Below are positions 8,462 through 17,573 of a stretch of DNA of 64,000 nt, in pieces. Where the stretch lies: assembly GCA_963728355.1 (NCBI GenBank), contig CAVSJQ010000022.1, positions 372,001 to 436,000 of the forward strand, given 5' to 3'. The notes under the pieces are model-generated. The model had not been told where the DNA came from and did not search any database. It was given only the letters and a program-made list of their open reading frames with translations. The position numbers were made by a program, and so were the translations under genes. Position 1 is the stretch's first letter. Every line of letters starts with the position of its first letter. The stretch is from Sva-07 sp963728355 (GTDB lineage: Bacteria > Actinomycetota > Acidimicrobiia > Acidimicrobiales > Ilumatobacteraceae).

Positions 8462-9040
8462 TCAAGAGTACCGACCGAGGTCGCCCGGGGTGTTGATGTT
8501 GCGCAACGCCGCCGCATCGACATCGATGGCGACGGAGTCGAGACGCCCGATCGCCAGATGCAGCGCACGCTCGCCGGCTTCGAAGCAGCGCCGCAGCGGC
8601 TCGATGGCGGACCGGTGCCAGATCGCACACATCGGCTCGATGGCGGAGGTGCGAGCGATCACGACGTCGACGCCCGGCTGCGACCGCGCCGCGTTGACCA
8701 TGGCGGCCACGCTGGCCCCGGTCAAGGCCGGCAGGTCGCAGGCCACGACGAACACCCCGGCGACATCGTCGTGCTCGAACCGCTCCAGCACACCCAGCAC
8801 GCCGCCCAACGGCCCTGCTCCGGGATACCGGTCCGGCAGGACGAGCAGACCGAGTGGCGCCAGTTCGTCGGAATCACCGCCGTGCGCGACCACCTCGGCG
8901 CACCCGGCGGAACGGAGCGCCGTGGCGACACGCGTGGCCATCGGCACGTCGTCGATCTCGATCAGCGCCTTGTTGCGACCCATCCGTCGACTCGCTCCTC
9001 CGGTGAGGACCGCGCCGACCAGCGGCGGCGACTCAGTCAG
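8462..9040 (-). CDS. mobA: MobA-like nucleotidyltransferase (molybdenum cofactor guanylyltransferase)
   Basis: MobA joins GMP to molybdopterin using GTP and Mo-MPT. The N-terminal nucleotide-binding loop VGAVLTGGASRRMGRNKAL matches the family GGxSxRMGxxK motif, then ATALRSAG and LPDRYPGAGPLGGVLG (GPLxG) and a VVACDLPALTG metal-site segment. The start is unclear: no ATG, GTG or TTG precedes the first motif in a plausible place. I give CTG at 9040, overlapping the DUF3151 stop; CTG at 9022 is an alternative. With CTG at 9040 it is 192 residues, the normal size. The substrate could differ, as in related MobA-like transferases. Confidence 0.82.
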   Translation of the reverse strand: MTESPPLVGAVLTGGASRRMGRNKALIEIDDVPMATRVATALRSAGCAEVVAHGGDSDELAPLGLLVLPDRYPGAGPLGGVLGVLERFEHDDVAGVFVVACDLPALTGASVAAMVNAARSQPGVDVVIARTSAIEPMCAIWHRSAIEPLRRCFEAGERALHLAIGRLDSVAIDVDAAALRNINTPGDLGRYS

Positions 9041-9506
9041 CGGGGATCCCGCTCGGGTCGAGCTGCAGCAGGAACGTCCGGCAGCGTTCCGCCTCGTCGG
9101 TCTCACCAATCTCGGCCGCCATCTCACCGAGCCCGCGAAGGCAACGCAGGAATCCCCGATTCGTCGGTGCCGCCCACCGGACGTAGCCACTCCCCCGCCA
9201 CCCGTTCGCCCGCAGGGTGTCGAGACCGCGGTGATACCCGACTCGATAGGCGGCATACCGCTCGATCGTGTCGCGCCCGAGATCGCCGAGCGCTGCCCAG
9301 CCCTCGAGGAGACGTGGGGCCGACGCGACGACATCGGCGACCATCGCTCGACGCTGCTCGATCGGTCGACCCAGCGCCTCGGCGAGCCGACGGTCGAGTT
9401 GTGCGTCGGGGGCTGGCAGCACGGTGGTCGGGAGGCCCGAGGACAGATTGATCGGTTGGTCGCTCACCGGCTCGAAGCGTAGAGGGTCGAAGGGACGGGT
9501 CGGCAT
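9033..9506 (-). CDS. DUF3151 family protein
   Basis: A 157-residue protein of the actinobacterial DUF3151 family, function unknown. Family hallmarks are YRVGYHRGLDTLRANGWRG, the NRGFLRCLRGLGEMAAEIGE segment and the closing ETDEAERCRTFLLQLDP. The helical C-terminal half resembles a small TPR-like repeat. ATG at 9506 is chosen because the conserved N-terminal part begins soon after it; the long frame upstream is antisense to the MFS gene. Divergent from the small membrane protein gene at 9519, with only 12 bases between start codons, so promoters must overlap the coding ends. Confidence 0.85.
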   Translation of the reverse strand: MPTRPFDPLRFEPVSDQPINLSSGLPTTVLPAPDAQLDRRLAEALGRPIEQRRAMVADVVASAPRLLEGWAALGDLGRDTIERYAAYRVGYHRGLDTLRANGWRGSGYVRWAAPTNRGFLRCLRGLGEMAAEIGETDEAERCRTFLLQLDPSGIPAD

Positions 9507-9518
9507 ACTGTTGCCCGG

Positions 9519-9833
9519 ATGCTCGCTCTGACCCTCGACGACGCCAAGACGATCGCCGTCGTCGTGGCCACCGTGTTCGCCGTCGGCGCCGTCGTGTCGT
9601 TCTGGATCATGAAGTCGATCGTCCAGAAGCTGGCTGTCGCCGCCCTGCTCGCCCTGCTGGCATTCGCCGTCTGGACGCAACGGGTGTCGCTGCAGGACTG
9701 CGCCGACAAGGTCCAGGACGGGTTCGAGCTGGCCGGTACCGATGTGACCCTGACCGACACCGAGTGCTCCTTCTTCGGGGTCACGGTGACCATCTCCGAC
9801 CCGCGTGCGGACCCGTCGTCGAGTGGCGACTGA
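9519..9833 (+). CDS. Small two-helix membrane protein
   Basis: A 104-residue unrecognised protein. Two hydrophobic stretches (about residues 11-31 and 37-51) make likely membrane helices, followed by an outside segment with cysteines C60 and C83 (QDCADKV, TDTECSFFG) that could pair, then a short polar tail. Its 3' end overlaps the MFS transporter start by 11 bases, suggesting coupling. Function unknown. Confidence 0.6.
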   Translation: MLALTLDDAKTIAVVVATVFAVGAVVSFWIMKSIVQKLAVAALLALLAFAVWTQRVSLQDCADKVQDGFELAGTDVTLTDTECSFFGVTVTISDPRADPSSSGD

Positions 9834-11049
9834 CACCCCCGTCGTCGACGAGCGGAACCGCGTCGACGGCGGAACGCTCGCACGGCTGACCGCCGCGAAG
9901 ACGGTCACCAACATCGCACTGCGGTGGATCCCGCCGTTCCTGCCCACGCTGGAACGGGCCTTCGGCGCGACCACCACACAGCTGACCACCGTGCTCGGCG
10001 TGGGAGAAGCAGCAGGCTTGTCCACCATCTTCGTCGGCCGCCACCTCGATCGCGGACGTGAGCGAGCCGTGATGATCGGCGCACTTGGTCTCGTCGCAGC
10101 ATCGGCGGTCCTGGCGCTGGCGGGCTCGTTGACCACCTTCGCGATCTCCTTCTTCATCCTCGTGCTGGGCGTGTCGAACCTGACCGTCGCCGGGCAGGCG
10201 TGGATCAGCCACCGCGTCGACTACCGCTGGCGGGCGCGGTCGATCGGGCTCTACGAGACCTCCTGGGCGATCGCCCTGCTCGCCGGCGCACCGGTTGTGG
10301 CAGCGCTGATCAACGTGTTCGGATGGCGCGGGCCCTTCGTCGCGATCGCGGTCGCGTGCGTCCTGGCTGCAATCCTCGTGGGCGCCACCCTGCCCGCGCA
10401 CCAGCGGCCCACCGGGCTCGACACGGTCGACCCCGCCGACGCCGGCGACGTCGCGACCGACGCCGTTGCGGCCATGCGGTCGGCGCCGATCACCATGCGG
10501 GCCTGGCTCGTAATGATCGGCTCCGCCACCACGGCGATGGCGGGGCTGTCGGTATTCGTGGTGTCGGGGACCTGGCTCGACGATGCCTTCGGGGTGTCGA
10601 CCGGCGGAATCGGTGCCGTGGCGATGCTGTTCGGGGCCACCGAGCTCGTCTCGAGCCTCGGCAGCGCCGCGTTCGCCGACCGTCTCGGCAAGCTGCGCAC
10701 CACGCTCGGCGGACTCGGCCTGCTGGTGCTCGGCCTCACGGTGATGATCAGCGCCGACGACCGGCTGTGGATGGGCATCTGCGGGCTCGTCGTCTTCCTG
10801 CTCGGCTTCGAACTGGCCTTCGTCGTGTCACTGTCGCTCGTGAGCGAATCGATGCCCGACGCCCGCGGGACGACCCTCGCGGTGAGCAACGCCGTCGGCA
10901 CGGTGGCGCGGGCCGCCGGTGCGGTGCTGAGCGGTTGGCTCTACGGCATCCACGGCATCGGTGGCACCGCCGCACTCTCGGCGACTGCGGCAGTCGTCGC
11001 CGTGGGATCGCTGACGTTCAGCCGACGCTTGCCGCCGGTTCGTCGCTGA
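9823..11049 (+). CDS. Major facilitator superfamily transporter
   Basis: Predicted 12-helix MFS transporter of 408 residues; substrate unknown. It contains the cytoplasmic loop 2-3 signature DRGRERAVMIG and a symmetrical ADRLGKLRTTLGGLG in the second half. GTG at 9823 was chosen, overlapping the preceding small gene by 11 bases; ATG at 9805 would add six basic residues and is possible. The last 32 bases overlap the end of the convergent hydrolase gene. Confidence 0.88.
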   Translation: MATDTPVVDERNRVDGGTLARLTAAKTVTNIALRWIPPFLPTLERAFGATTTQLTTVLGVGEAAGLSTIFVGRHLDRGRERAVMIGALGLVAASAVLALAGSLTTFAISFFILVLGVSNLTVAGQAWISHRVDYRWRARSIGLYETSWAIALLAGAPVVAALINVFGWRGPFVAIAVACVLAAILVGATLPAHQRPTGLDTVDPADAGDVATDAVAAMRSAPITMRAWLVMIGSATTAMAGLSVFVVSGTWLDDAFGVSTGGIGAVAMLFGATELVSSLGSAAFADRLGKLRTTLGGLGLLVLGLTVMISADDRLWMGICGLVVFLLGFELAFVVSLSLVSESMPDARGTTLAVSNAVGTVARAAGAVLSGWLYGIHGIGGTAALSATAAVVAVGSLTFSRRLPPVRR

Positions 11050-11806
11050 TCGACGCGAGGAACGGCGCCATCGCTGCAGCGACAGCGTCGGCATGCGTGT
11101 GCGGACCCGCATGTCCGGCCCCGGGGACCATCGCCGTGCGGCAGCCGCGGATCATGTCCCCGAGGCCCTCCATCGCCGCCCGATGATGTGGGCGTGCGTG
11201 TTCCCCGTGGAGTGCGAGCACGGGTGCAGCGATCCGCTCGCCGTCCCACGGCGCCCGTCGACGCAGGTCGGCCAGCTCCGCGACCATCGCTGCGCCTTCG
11301 GCGCGCCGCTCGGCCTGTTTCGAAGCAGCAAGACGCTCCCACGCGGCATCGCCGACGAGTCGCCGCATGAACGCCTCGGCGGCGTCGCCGGGATCGTCGG
11401 CCGCCATCGCGGCGGCGCCCGCGGAGTTGCCGGGCCACCAGTCGAGCCACGACAGCGGCATCTCGTAGACCACGACCGCGCGCACGAGCTCAGGTCGACG
11501 CGCTGCCAGGCCCAGGGCCACGTCGCCGCCCAAGCTGTGGCCGAACAGGATCGCCGGTGGCGGCGCCGCAGTCGCAGAGGCGAGCACCCTCTCGAGATCG
11601 TCGATGTTCGCGTCGACGGTCCAGGGTGGGCCGACGCCAGCCGAGCGGCCGTAGCCACGACGGTCGTAGCGGATCACGCGACATGTGGCATCGAGACGTC
11701 GGCTGAGCCGCAACAAGCCCGCCGACCGGTCCATCGAGCCGTGGATCACGACGACGAGCGGCGCGGCAGGGTCACCGGCGGCCTCCGACCAGACCGAGGG
11801 CGTCAT
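11018..11806 (-). CDS. Alpha/beta hydrolase
   Basis: A 262-residue alpha/beta-hydrolase fold enzyme. It shows VVVIHGSMDRSAG (oxyanion loop), the nucleophile elbow FGHSLGGDVAL (GHSLGG, Ser), and a late HAGPH segment where the catalytic His is expected. The substrate cannot be told. ATG at 11806 overlaps the pyk stop as ATGA, so it is coupled to pyruvate kinase. Its end overlaps the convergent MFS gene by 32 bases. Confidence 0.88.
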   Translation of the reverse strand: MTPSVWSEAAGDPAAPLVVVIHGSMDRSAGLLRLSRRLDATCRVIRYDRRGYGRSAGVGPPWTVDANIDDLERVLASATAAPPPAILFGHSLGGDVALGLAARRPELVRAVVVYEMPLSWLDWWPGNSAGAAAMAADDPGDAAEAFMRRLVGDAAWERLAASKQAERRAEGAAMVAELADLRRRAPWDGERIAAPVLALHGEHARPHHRAAMEGLGDMIRGCRTAMVPGAGHAGPHTHADAVAAAMAPFLASISDEPAASVG

Positions 11807-13260
11807 CCGTCGACGCGGACGATCCGCAGGACGTCGGTCGCCGCATCTGCTGGTCGGCCTCGCAGCGGATCGGGTGCCCCCGCAAGCACCAGCACGCGGT
11901 CGCCGCGCGCGATCAGTCCCGCCTGCAGCGCCGTCTCGACCGCGAACCACACCATCTCGTCGGTGGTGCCGTACAGATCGACCTGCAGTGGCGTCACGCC
12001 CCAGCTGAGCGACATCGCCCGTACGACCTTCGGATGCGGTGACAGGCCGATCATCGCGGCCGACGGCCGGAACCGGGCCATGGCGCGAGCGGTCCGCCCG
12101 CTGCGCGTGCAGCACAGGATCGCCGACACGTCGGCGTCGTGGGCGGCCTGGGATGCCGCATGAGTGAGCGCTGCGGTGATCGGGTCGATGTTCGACATCT
12201 CCTCGTGATGGGCGAGACGTTGCACCCGCCCGAGCCGATCGGCCCACTGCCGGTACGAGGCCTCGGACTCGGCCCGCTCGGCCACGCTGGACATCGTGCG
12301 CACGACCCTCGCCGGATCGTGGCCAATGGCGGTCTCGCCGGAGAGCATGACGGCATCGGTGCCGTCGAAGACGGCGTTCGCGACATCGCTGACCTCGGCG
12401 CGCGTCGGCGATGGGGCGGTGATCATCGATTCGAGCATCTGGGTCGCCGTGATCACCGGCACGCCGGCCTCGATGCAGTGGCGCACGATGCGTTTCTGGA
12501 GGTGCGGGACGTCCTCGATCGGACAGTCGATACCGAGGTCGCCGCGGGCCACCATCACCACATCGGCAGCCGCGACGATCCCGTGCAGGTGCTCGACCGA
12601 CGCCCGGGTCTCCATCTTTGCGACGAGCTGCGCACGGTCGCCGACCACCTGGCGGACCCGGTCGATGTCGTCGGGCGACCGCACGAACGACACGGCGATG
12701 AACTCGACGCCGGCGGCAGCGACGGCCTCCGCCAACGTGAGGTCGTGCTCGGTCGGCGACGGCAGCCGCAGGGTGTCCGACGACAGGTGCACGCCCGGGC
12801 GGCCGTTGGCCTCGCCACCGGTCTCGATCTGCGCCGTTGCATGGTCGTCGCCGATCGCGAGCACCCGCATGGCGATTGCGCCGTCGCCGAGCTGCACGCG
12901 CGCACCGACGGTGAGGTCCTCGATCAGTGTGGGGTACGCCACCATGATGCGGTCGGCGTCGCTGGGTCCGTCGCCACTGGCGAGTTCGACGGTCTCACCG
13001 GCGGCGAGGTGGACGCCTCCGTCGGGAAACGAACCCGCCCGGATCTTGGGGCCGGGCAGATCGGCGAGCACGGCGATCTGGCGATCACGTTCGGCGGCCA
13101 CGGAACGGATCCGTTCGAGCACGGCGAGGTGCCCGTCGAGATCGCCGTGGCTGAGGTTCAGCCGCATCACGTCGGCGCCCGCGTCGATCAGCCGACCGAG
13201 CACGTCGGACGAGTCGCTCGCCGGTCCGATGGTCGCCACGATCTTCGTTCGCCCGGTCAT
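11803..13260 (-). CDS. pyk: Pyruvate kinase
   Basis: Converts phosphoenolpyruvate and ADP to pyruvate and ATP in glycolysis. The 485-residue protein starts MTGRTKIVATIGPASDSS and has RLNLSHGD, the K/Mg active-site region LVAKMETRASVEHL (catalytic Lys and Glu), VMVARGDLGID, and ATQMLESMI. The C-terminal allosteric domain (ILCCTRSGRTARAMARFRP) is present. Its start is divergent from the phosphatase gene at 13281, with a 20-base gap. It is followed by a coupled hydrolase. Confidence 0.97.
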   Translation of the reverse strand: MTGRTKIVATIGPASDSSDVLGRLIDAGADVMRLNLSHGDLDGHLAVLERIRSVAAERDRQIAVLADLPGPKIRAGSFPDGGVHLAAGETVELASGDGPSDADRIMVAYPTLIEDLTVGARVQLGDGAIAMRVLAIGDDHATAQIETGGEANGRPGVHLSSDTLRLPSPTEHDLTLAEAVAAAGVEFIAVSFVRSPDDIDRVRQVVGDRAQLVAKMETRASVEHLHGIVAAADVVMVARGDLGIDCPIEDVPHLQKRIVRHCIEAGVPVITATQMLESMITAPSPTRAEVSDVANAVFDGTDAVMLSGETAIGHDPARVVRTMSSVAERAESEASYRQWADRLGRVQRLAHHEEMSNIDPITAALTHAASQAAHDADVSAILCCTRSGRTARAMARFRPSAAMIGLSPHPKVVRAMSLSWGVTPLQVDLYGTTDEMVWFAVETALQAGLIARGDRVLVLAGAPDPLRGRPADAATDVLRIVRVDG

Positions 13261-13280
13261 ATCTGCTTGTCTATCTCACA

Positions 13281-13910
13281 ATGGAACTGCTGATCATCCG
13301 TCACGGCCTTCCCGTGCGACGCGAACTCACCGAGGGTGCGGCGGATCCGGAGCTCGCACCGCAGGGTCACGAGCAGGCTGGCCACCTGGCGAGGTACCTC
13401 GAGACCGAACGGATCGACGCCGTCTACGCGAGCCCGATGGCGCGTGCCAAGGAAACCGCGGCACCGCTCGCGCAGGTCCTGGGGCTCGATGTGCGGATCT
13501 CTCCCGGTGTGGCCGAATGGGACCAGAACAGCCCCGAGTACGTGCCGGTCGAGGAACTCAAGGCGGCCAACGACCCCCGATGGCAGGCGATGCTGGCCGG
13601 GGAATGGTCGTCGGACGAATCCGAGGAGGACTTCCGGGCCCGGGTGCTCGACGCGGTCGAGACGATCATCGACGCCCACCGCGGTGAACGGGTGGCGGTC
13701 GTGTGTCACGGCGGGATCATCAACGGCTATCTGTCGCACGTTCTCGGCCTCGGCGAGTTCGCGAGGGGCTTCTTCTACCCGAACTACACGTCGATCAACC
13801 GTGTGGCCGCAGCGTCGAGCGGGGAGCGTTCGATCGTGACCGTGAACGAGACCAGCCATCTGCGCGGCACCGGCCTGCCGATGGGTCTCTTCCAGAAAGG
13901 CCGACCATGA
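13281..13910 (+). CDS. Histidine phosphatase family protein
   Basis: A 209-residue member of the histidine phosphatase (phosphoglycerate mutase-like) superfamily. The phospho-accepting RHG motif is in MELLIIRHGLPVRRE, followed by ASPMARAKETAAPLA, and the second catalytic His is in VVCHGGIINGYLSHVL. Substrate unknown. It overlaps the following M18 aminopeptidase as ATGA and is divergent from pyk. Confidence 0.93.
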   Translation: MELLIIRHGLPVRRELTEGAADPELAPQGHEQAGHLARYLETERIDAVYASPMARAKETAAPLAQVLGLDVRISPGVAEWDQNSPEYVPVEELKAANDPRWQAMLAGEWSSDESEEDFRARVLDAVETIIDAHRGERVAVVCHGGIINGYLSHVLGLGEFARGFFYPNYTSINRVAAASSGERSIVTVNETSHLRGTGLPMGLFQKGRP

Positions 13911-15154
13911 CCGACGACCTGCTCGACTTCCTCGATGCGTCACCGTCGCCGTGGCACGCGGTCGAATCGACCGTTGCCCGACTCGACGAATTCGAGCGGC
14001 TCGACGAAATCGACGCGTGGACCGACCTGCCAGACGCGGGCTACGTGGTTCGCGGTGGCGCCGTGGTGGCGTGGCGTCTTCCGAGCGGTCCCGCGCCCGC
14101 GCACGCACCGTTCCGCCTGGTCGGCGCCCACACCGATTCGCCATGCCTGCGCGTCAAGCCGCGGCCGGATGCCGGCGGCCACGGCTGGAAGCAGCTCGCC
14201 GTCGAGGTCTACGGCGGCATCTTGAACAACAGCTGGCTCGACCGCGATCTCGGCATCGCCGGGCGGGTCGTCGGCGCCGACGGTTCGGTCACGCTGCTGA
14301 ACGTCGCCGAGCCGGTGGCGCGGATCCCGCAGCTCGCCGTGCACCTCGATCGGGACGTGAACAGCGGCGGGCTCACGCTCGACACCCAGGCGCATCTGTC
14401 CCCGGTCTGGGGGGTCGGGACGTCGGCGACGGGCGAATTCGCGTCGTGGCTGCGGGACGTGGGCGAGATGTCGGTGGATCCCTCGTGGTGGGAGCTGTGC
14501 CTGTACGACGTGCAGGGCGCATCGGTGCTCGGCGCGGATCATTCGCTCATCGCGTCGGGCCGGCTCGACAACCAGGTGTCCTGCTGGGCGGCCACCACGG
14601 CGCTGGCGGCTGCGCGACCGGCCGACCACATCGCCGTGATGGTACTCAACGACCACGAGGAGGTGGGATCGTCGAGCAGTTCCGGGGCGGGCGGGCCGTT
14701 CCTCGGGACGATGCTGTCGCGGATCACGACCGGACGCGGTGGCGGTACCGAGGATCTCGCCCGGTCGCTGGCGGCGTCGTCGTGCGTGTCCGCCGACAAT
14801 GCCCACGCGGTCCACCCGAACTATCCCGAACGCCACGAGCCGGGTCACCGCCCGATCGTCAACGCCGGACCGGCGATCAAGGTGAACTCGAATCAGCGCT
14901 ACGCCACGTCGGGTGACACCGCCGCCGCCTTCCAGCGCGCCTGTGAGCGCGCCGGCGTGCCCTGGCAGGTGTTCGTGTCACGCAACAACATGCCGTGCGG
15001 CTCGACGATCGGCCCGATCACCGCCACCCGGCTCGGCATCGCCACCGTCGACGTCGGCGTACCGCAGCTCTCGATGCACTCGGCACGCGAGCTGTGCGGC
15101 GCCGACGACCCCGGTCACCTCGCCGCCGCATTGCAGGTCTTCCTGACCGACTGA
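13907..15154 (+). CDS. apeB: M18 family aminopeptidase
   Basis: Dinuclear zinc aminopeptidase of the M18 family (415 residues), removing N-terminal, often acidic, residues from peptides. Metal and catalytic motifs visible are GAHTDSPCLRVKP (His and Asp), SGRLDNQVSC (bridging Asp), NDHEEVGSSSSSGA (Glu pair) and the later HSARELCG. ATG at 13907 overlaps the phosphatase stop as ATGA; the long frame upstream lies inside that gene. Length matches the family (about 420). The symbol follows common usage for bacterial M18 enzymes. Confidence 0.94.
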   Translation: MTDDLLDFLDASPSPWHAVESTVARLDEFERLDEIDAWTDLPDAGYVVRGGAVVAWRLPSGPAPAHAPFRLVGAHTDSPCLRVKPRPDAGGHGWKQLAVEVYGGILNNSWLDRDLGIAGRVVGADGSVTLLNVAEPVARIPQLAVHLDRDVNSGGLTLDTQAHLSPVWGVGTSATGEFASWLRDVGEMSVDPSWWELCLYDVQGASVLGADHSLIASGRLDNQVSCWAATTALAAARPADHIAVMVLNDHEEVGSSSSSGAGGPFLGTMLSRITTGRGGGTEDLARSLAASSCVSADNAHAVHPNYPERHEPGHRPIVNAGPAIKVNSNQRYATSGDTAAAFQRACERAGVPWQVFVSRNNMPCGSTIGPITATRLGIATVDVGVPQLSMHSARELCGADDPGHLAAALQVFLTD

Positions 15155-15245
15155 CCCCGCTGCGTCAGACAACGTTCGGGGGTCCCCGTGACCACACTGC
15201 GGGGCGCCCGCAGCAACGGCGAGTGGCGTACGCAAGGCCGTCGCT

Positions 15246-15720
15246 CTATGAGACGCGCCGCGGGTCACCTGCGGTGTCCGGATCGTCTGCCTGCTCGGCG
15301 GTATCACGTTCGGTGACACCGAGCAGGATCGTGCAATCGACCACGCCGGGAGCGATGGTCAGCTCCTCGTAGCGCTCGCGTGCCTCGATCAGGTGCGGCC
15401 GAGCGGCGTCCGGCTGCCCCAACGCGAGCAAGCTGCGACCGACCCCGCACATCGCCACCGCGATCGAGTGAGGGTGCTCAGCGCGCCGACCCTCTGCGAG
15501 GGCTTCGGTGTCGTCGCGGGCGGCCAATTCGAAATGACCTTGGTCGAAACGTCCCGAGACCAGGGCGCCCAACGCCAGGCTGACGCCGTATGTCCCGGCG
15601 CTGCGCAGCTCGACGATCGCCTCCGCCAGGACCGGTTCGCCGTCGTCGTAGCGGGACCCATCACGCCCAGCAGACTCCCGTAGCTGTGCAGTGCGACGAA
15701 GCGCCGCTCCGACTCCGACA
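15246..15720 (-). pseudogene. Frameshifted TPR-type regulator fragment
   Basis: The frame from about 15660 down to the stop at 15246 encodes two TPR-like repeats (RYDDGEPVLAEAIVELRSAG and later GRSLLALGQPDAARPHLIEA). Just upstream, matching coding sequence continues in another frame: LSESERRFVALHSYGSLLG (about 15720-15655). Joining the two frames near 15655 gives a smooth TPR helix series, like the C-terminal part of LuxR- or AfsR-type regulators (inference). No N-terminal domain is present, so this is a decayed fragment. The 188-residue ORF that spans the region to 15812 has implausible sequence upstream of the joint. Confidence 0.55.
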
Positions 15721-15904
15721 GTCTCGGATGGCGACCGCCTGCTGAGACGTCTGACGAACAGTCCGTAGTGGTGCCGGACGCGGCATTCGTGGTCCGGTAG
15801 GTGTCCCTCCATCGGACAACTCGCGGCCGGCGATCATGCAGTGCGCGATAGGGGCCGATACCGAGCGGCCCGGCGGACGCCCACGGTTGAGCCGGTCATG
15901 TCGA

Positions 15905-16693
15905 TCAAGCTCGTTCAGCGCTTGAGGATCCAATGAACACCTCGGTCTCGACGGGACCGCCGTCCCAGGCAGGCCGGATCCGCTGGAGTCGCTCGGCGGT
16001 CAGAAACTCCGTGCGCAGGTCGGCTGGCATCACTTCGTAAGGGGACGTCTGGGATCGGTGGAGCTTGATGGCCGCTTCCCTGCGCTCGAGCAGGCTCGTT
16101 GTGTCGATGACGGTGGTGAACTTCTCAGCGGGCGTACCGAGGTCGCTCAGGCCCAGGTGCTGGCTGTCAGGCTGTTGCTCGGTGAGCGCATGGACCCACT
16201 TGCGCATGAGTTCCTGGGGCAGGCAGTGCAGATACACGCGCTCCGCGCGCCAGGTGGAGCCGTCGACGGCTGCCAGGACTGCGTCGCGGATGTGGGCGTG
16301 GTCGCGGTGGCCATCGCTGGCGTCGAGCGTGACGACGACGGTTGGCTCGACCTCATCGATGAGCGCCGCGATCCGCTCGGCGACGGCTTCGAGCGGTGCT
16401 GCGACCAACGCAGTCTCCTGAGGCTCAACCTCCATTCCCGAGTCGACCCAGTCGAACAGCTCGACCCGATCGACCCCGAGGTACTTGGCGGCCGCCAGGA
16501 GTTCCTTTTCGCGCACCACGGCCATGTCGGCGCCATCGAGCCCGCGACCGGGCGTGGGTGAGCCTTCCTCGCCACGAGTGGCGCAGGCGACCGTCGTTCG
16601 GACACCGAGTTCCGCAGCATGCGCCAACAACGAGCCGCAACCGAAGGTCTCGTCATCGGGATGTGCCACCACCACCAACAATCGATCGTCCAC
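15905..16693 (-). CDS. PIG-L family deacetylase (LmbE-like)
   Basis: Zinc-dependent N-deacetylase of the PIG-L/LmbE family, which includes the mycothiol enzymes MshB and Mca. The metal motif AHPDDE is at residues 10-15 (LLVVVAHPDDETFGCGS) and the second metal histidine pair is in DASDGHRDHAHI. GTG at 16693 has a GAGGAG ribosome binding site just upstream, which decides this start; the open frame to 16963 is rejected. It gives 262 residues, normal for the family. Substrate is not determinable, though a glycan or thiol conjugate is typical. Confidence 0.9.
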   Translation of the reverse strand: MDDRLLVVVAHPDDETFGCGSLLAHAAELGVRTTVACATRGEEGSPTPGRGLDGADMAVVREKELLAAAKYLGVDRVELFDWVDSGMEVEPQETALVAAPLEAVAERIAALIDEVEPTVVVTLDASDGHRDHAHIRDAVLAAVDGSTWRAERVYLHCLPQELMRKWVHALTEQQPDSQHLGLSDLGTPAEKFTTVIDTTSLLERREAAIKLHRSQTSPYEVMPADLRTEFLTAERLQRIRPAWDGGPVETEVFIGSSSAERA

Positions 16694-16969
16694 ATCTCTC
16701 CTCTCATCGCTTCCAGGGCCAGAACGGCCCTGCATAGCACCCATTGCATGCCCGTTGCTTCGCGAGCGCAACGCCGATCGGACCCGCGACCCAGAACCGG
16801 CGAAGCAGCGCGGGTCCGTCGATTCGGGACCCCACACATGATCACCGTCTGCAGGTGTCCGGTGGAGGAACGGCACACCTCGAACCGATGGATCACCGAG
16901 AATATGCGCGGCGAAAGCGAGTGCCCGTCCGCTACGTGGTGAGATCGCCACCGAAGGGCGCATGAACGC

Positions 16970-17314
16970 TCAACCGCGCGCGATGCCACGCGCAACGAAA
17001 GCAGCGACGACGGCCACAGCGATCGCGACACCGACACCGACTGCTGCCTGCCGCTTCGATGGTTGACGAAGCCACCACAAGATCCACGCTGCGGCTGCCG
17101 TACCGATGAACGCTCCACCGGCGACGTCATCTTCGAAGACTGGCGGGCTCGTTCCATCGCACCGGCCACCGAACGCGTCACAGCTGCCAAGAGCGAGCAG
17201 TGCGAGCATGTAACCCGCCCAGATGACAGCCACCGTCATGCCCACCGCAATGCGCAACACCACGAACGTGCCCTCCGCGTGGGCTCCGCCGGGTGTCGGT
17301 TCGGTTTCACGCAC
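16970..17314 (-). CDS. Small membrane protein, function unknown
   Basis: A 114-residue ORF with three hydrophobic segments: FVVLRIAVGMTVAVIWAGYM, AGGAFIGTAAAAWILWWL and a C-terminal VGVGVAIAVAVVAAFVA. A polar loop with two cysteines (GSCDAFGGRCDG) lies between the first two. The start is uncertain: GTG at 17314 is my choice because upstream sequence to 17452 is not protein-like. No family recognised. Confidence 0.5.
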   Translation of the reverse strand: MRETEPTPGGAHAEGTFVVLRIAVGMTVAVIWAGYMLALLALGSCDAFGGRCDGTSPPVFEDDVAGGAFIGTAAAAWILWWLRQPSKRQAAVGVGVAIAVAVVAAFVARGIARG

Positions 17315-17573
17315 GACGAACACTGTGCCACCCACGAGCCAACACGCGCGCCGTATCCGGGACGATGCGGGGCCAATAATTGTGTCGATACGTGGACGAA
17401 GCGGGGTCCGATGTGCCGCCGCACCTTCTGTTCGTAGGCCGCGGTGGCGCAACCGTTGCCATGAATTCGTTCCGGTCGGCGAAGGGTTCGCCGACGCCCA
17501 CCATTACGCAGGTTCGGTACCTCAGGAGAGACCTGAAACCACTTCACCCGTCGCTGCTGGCTAGCCTCCGGCA

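Noticed and set aside
9506..10157. Extended N-terminus of the DUF3151 frame
   Set aside because: This part is antisense to the MFS gene and unlike any family member; the ATG at 9506 gives a normal protein.
12139..13293. 384-codon frame on the plus strand opposite pyk
   Set aside because: Antisense shadow of pyruvate kinase; no recognisable domain.
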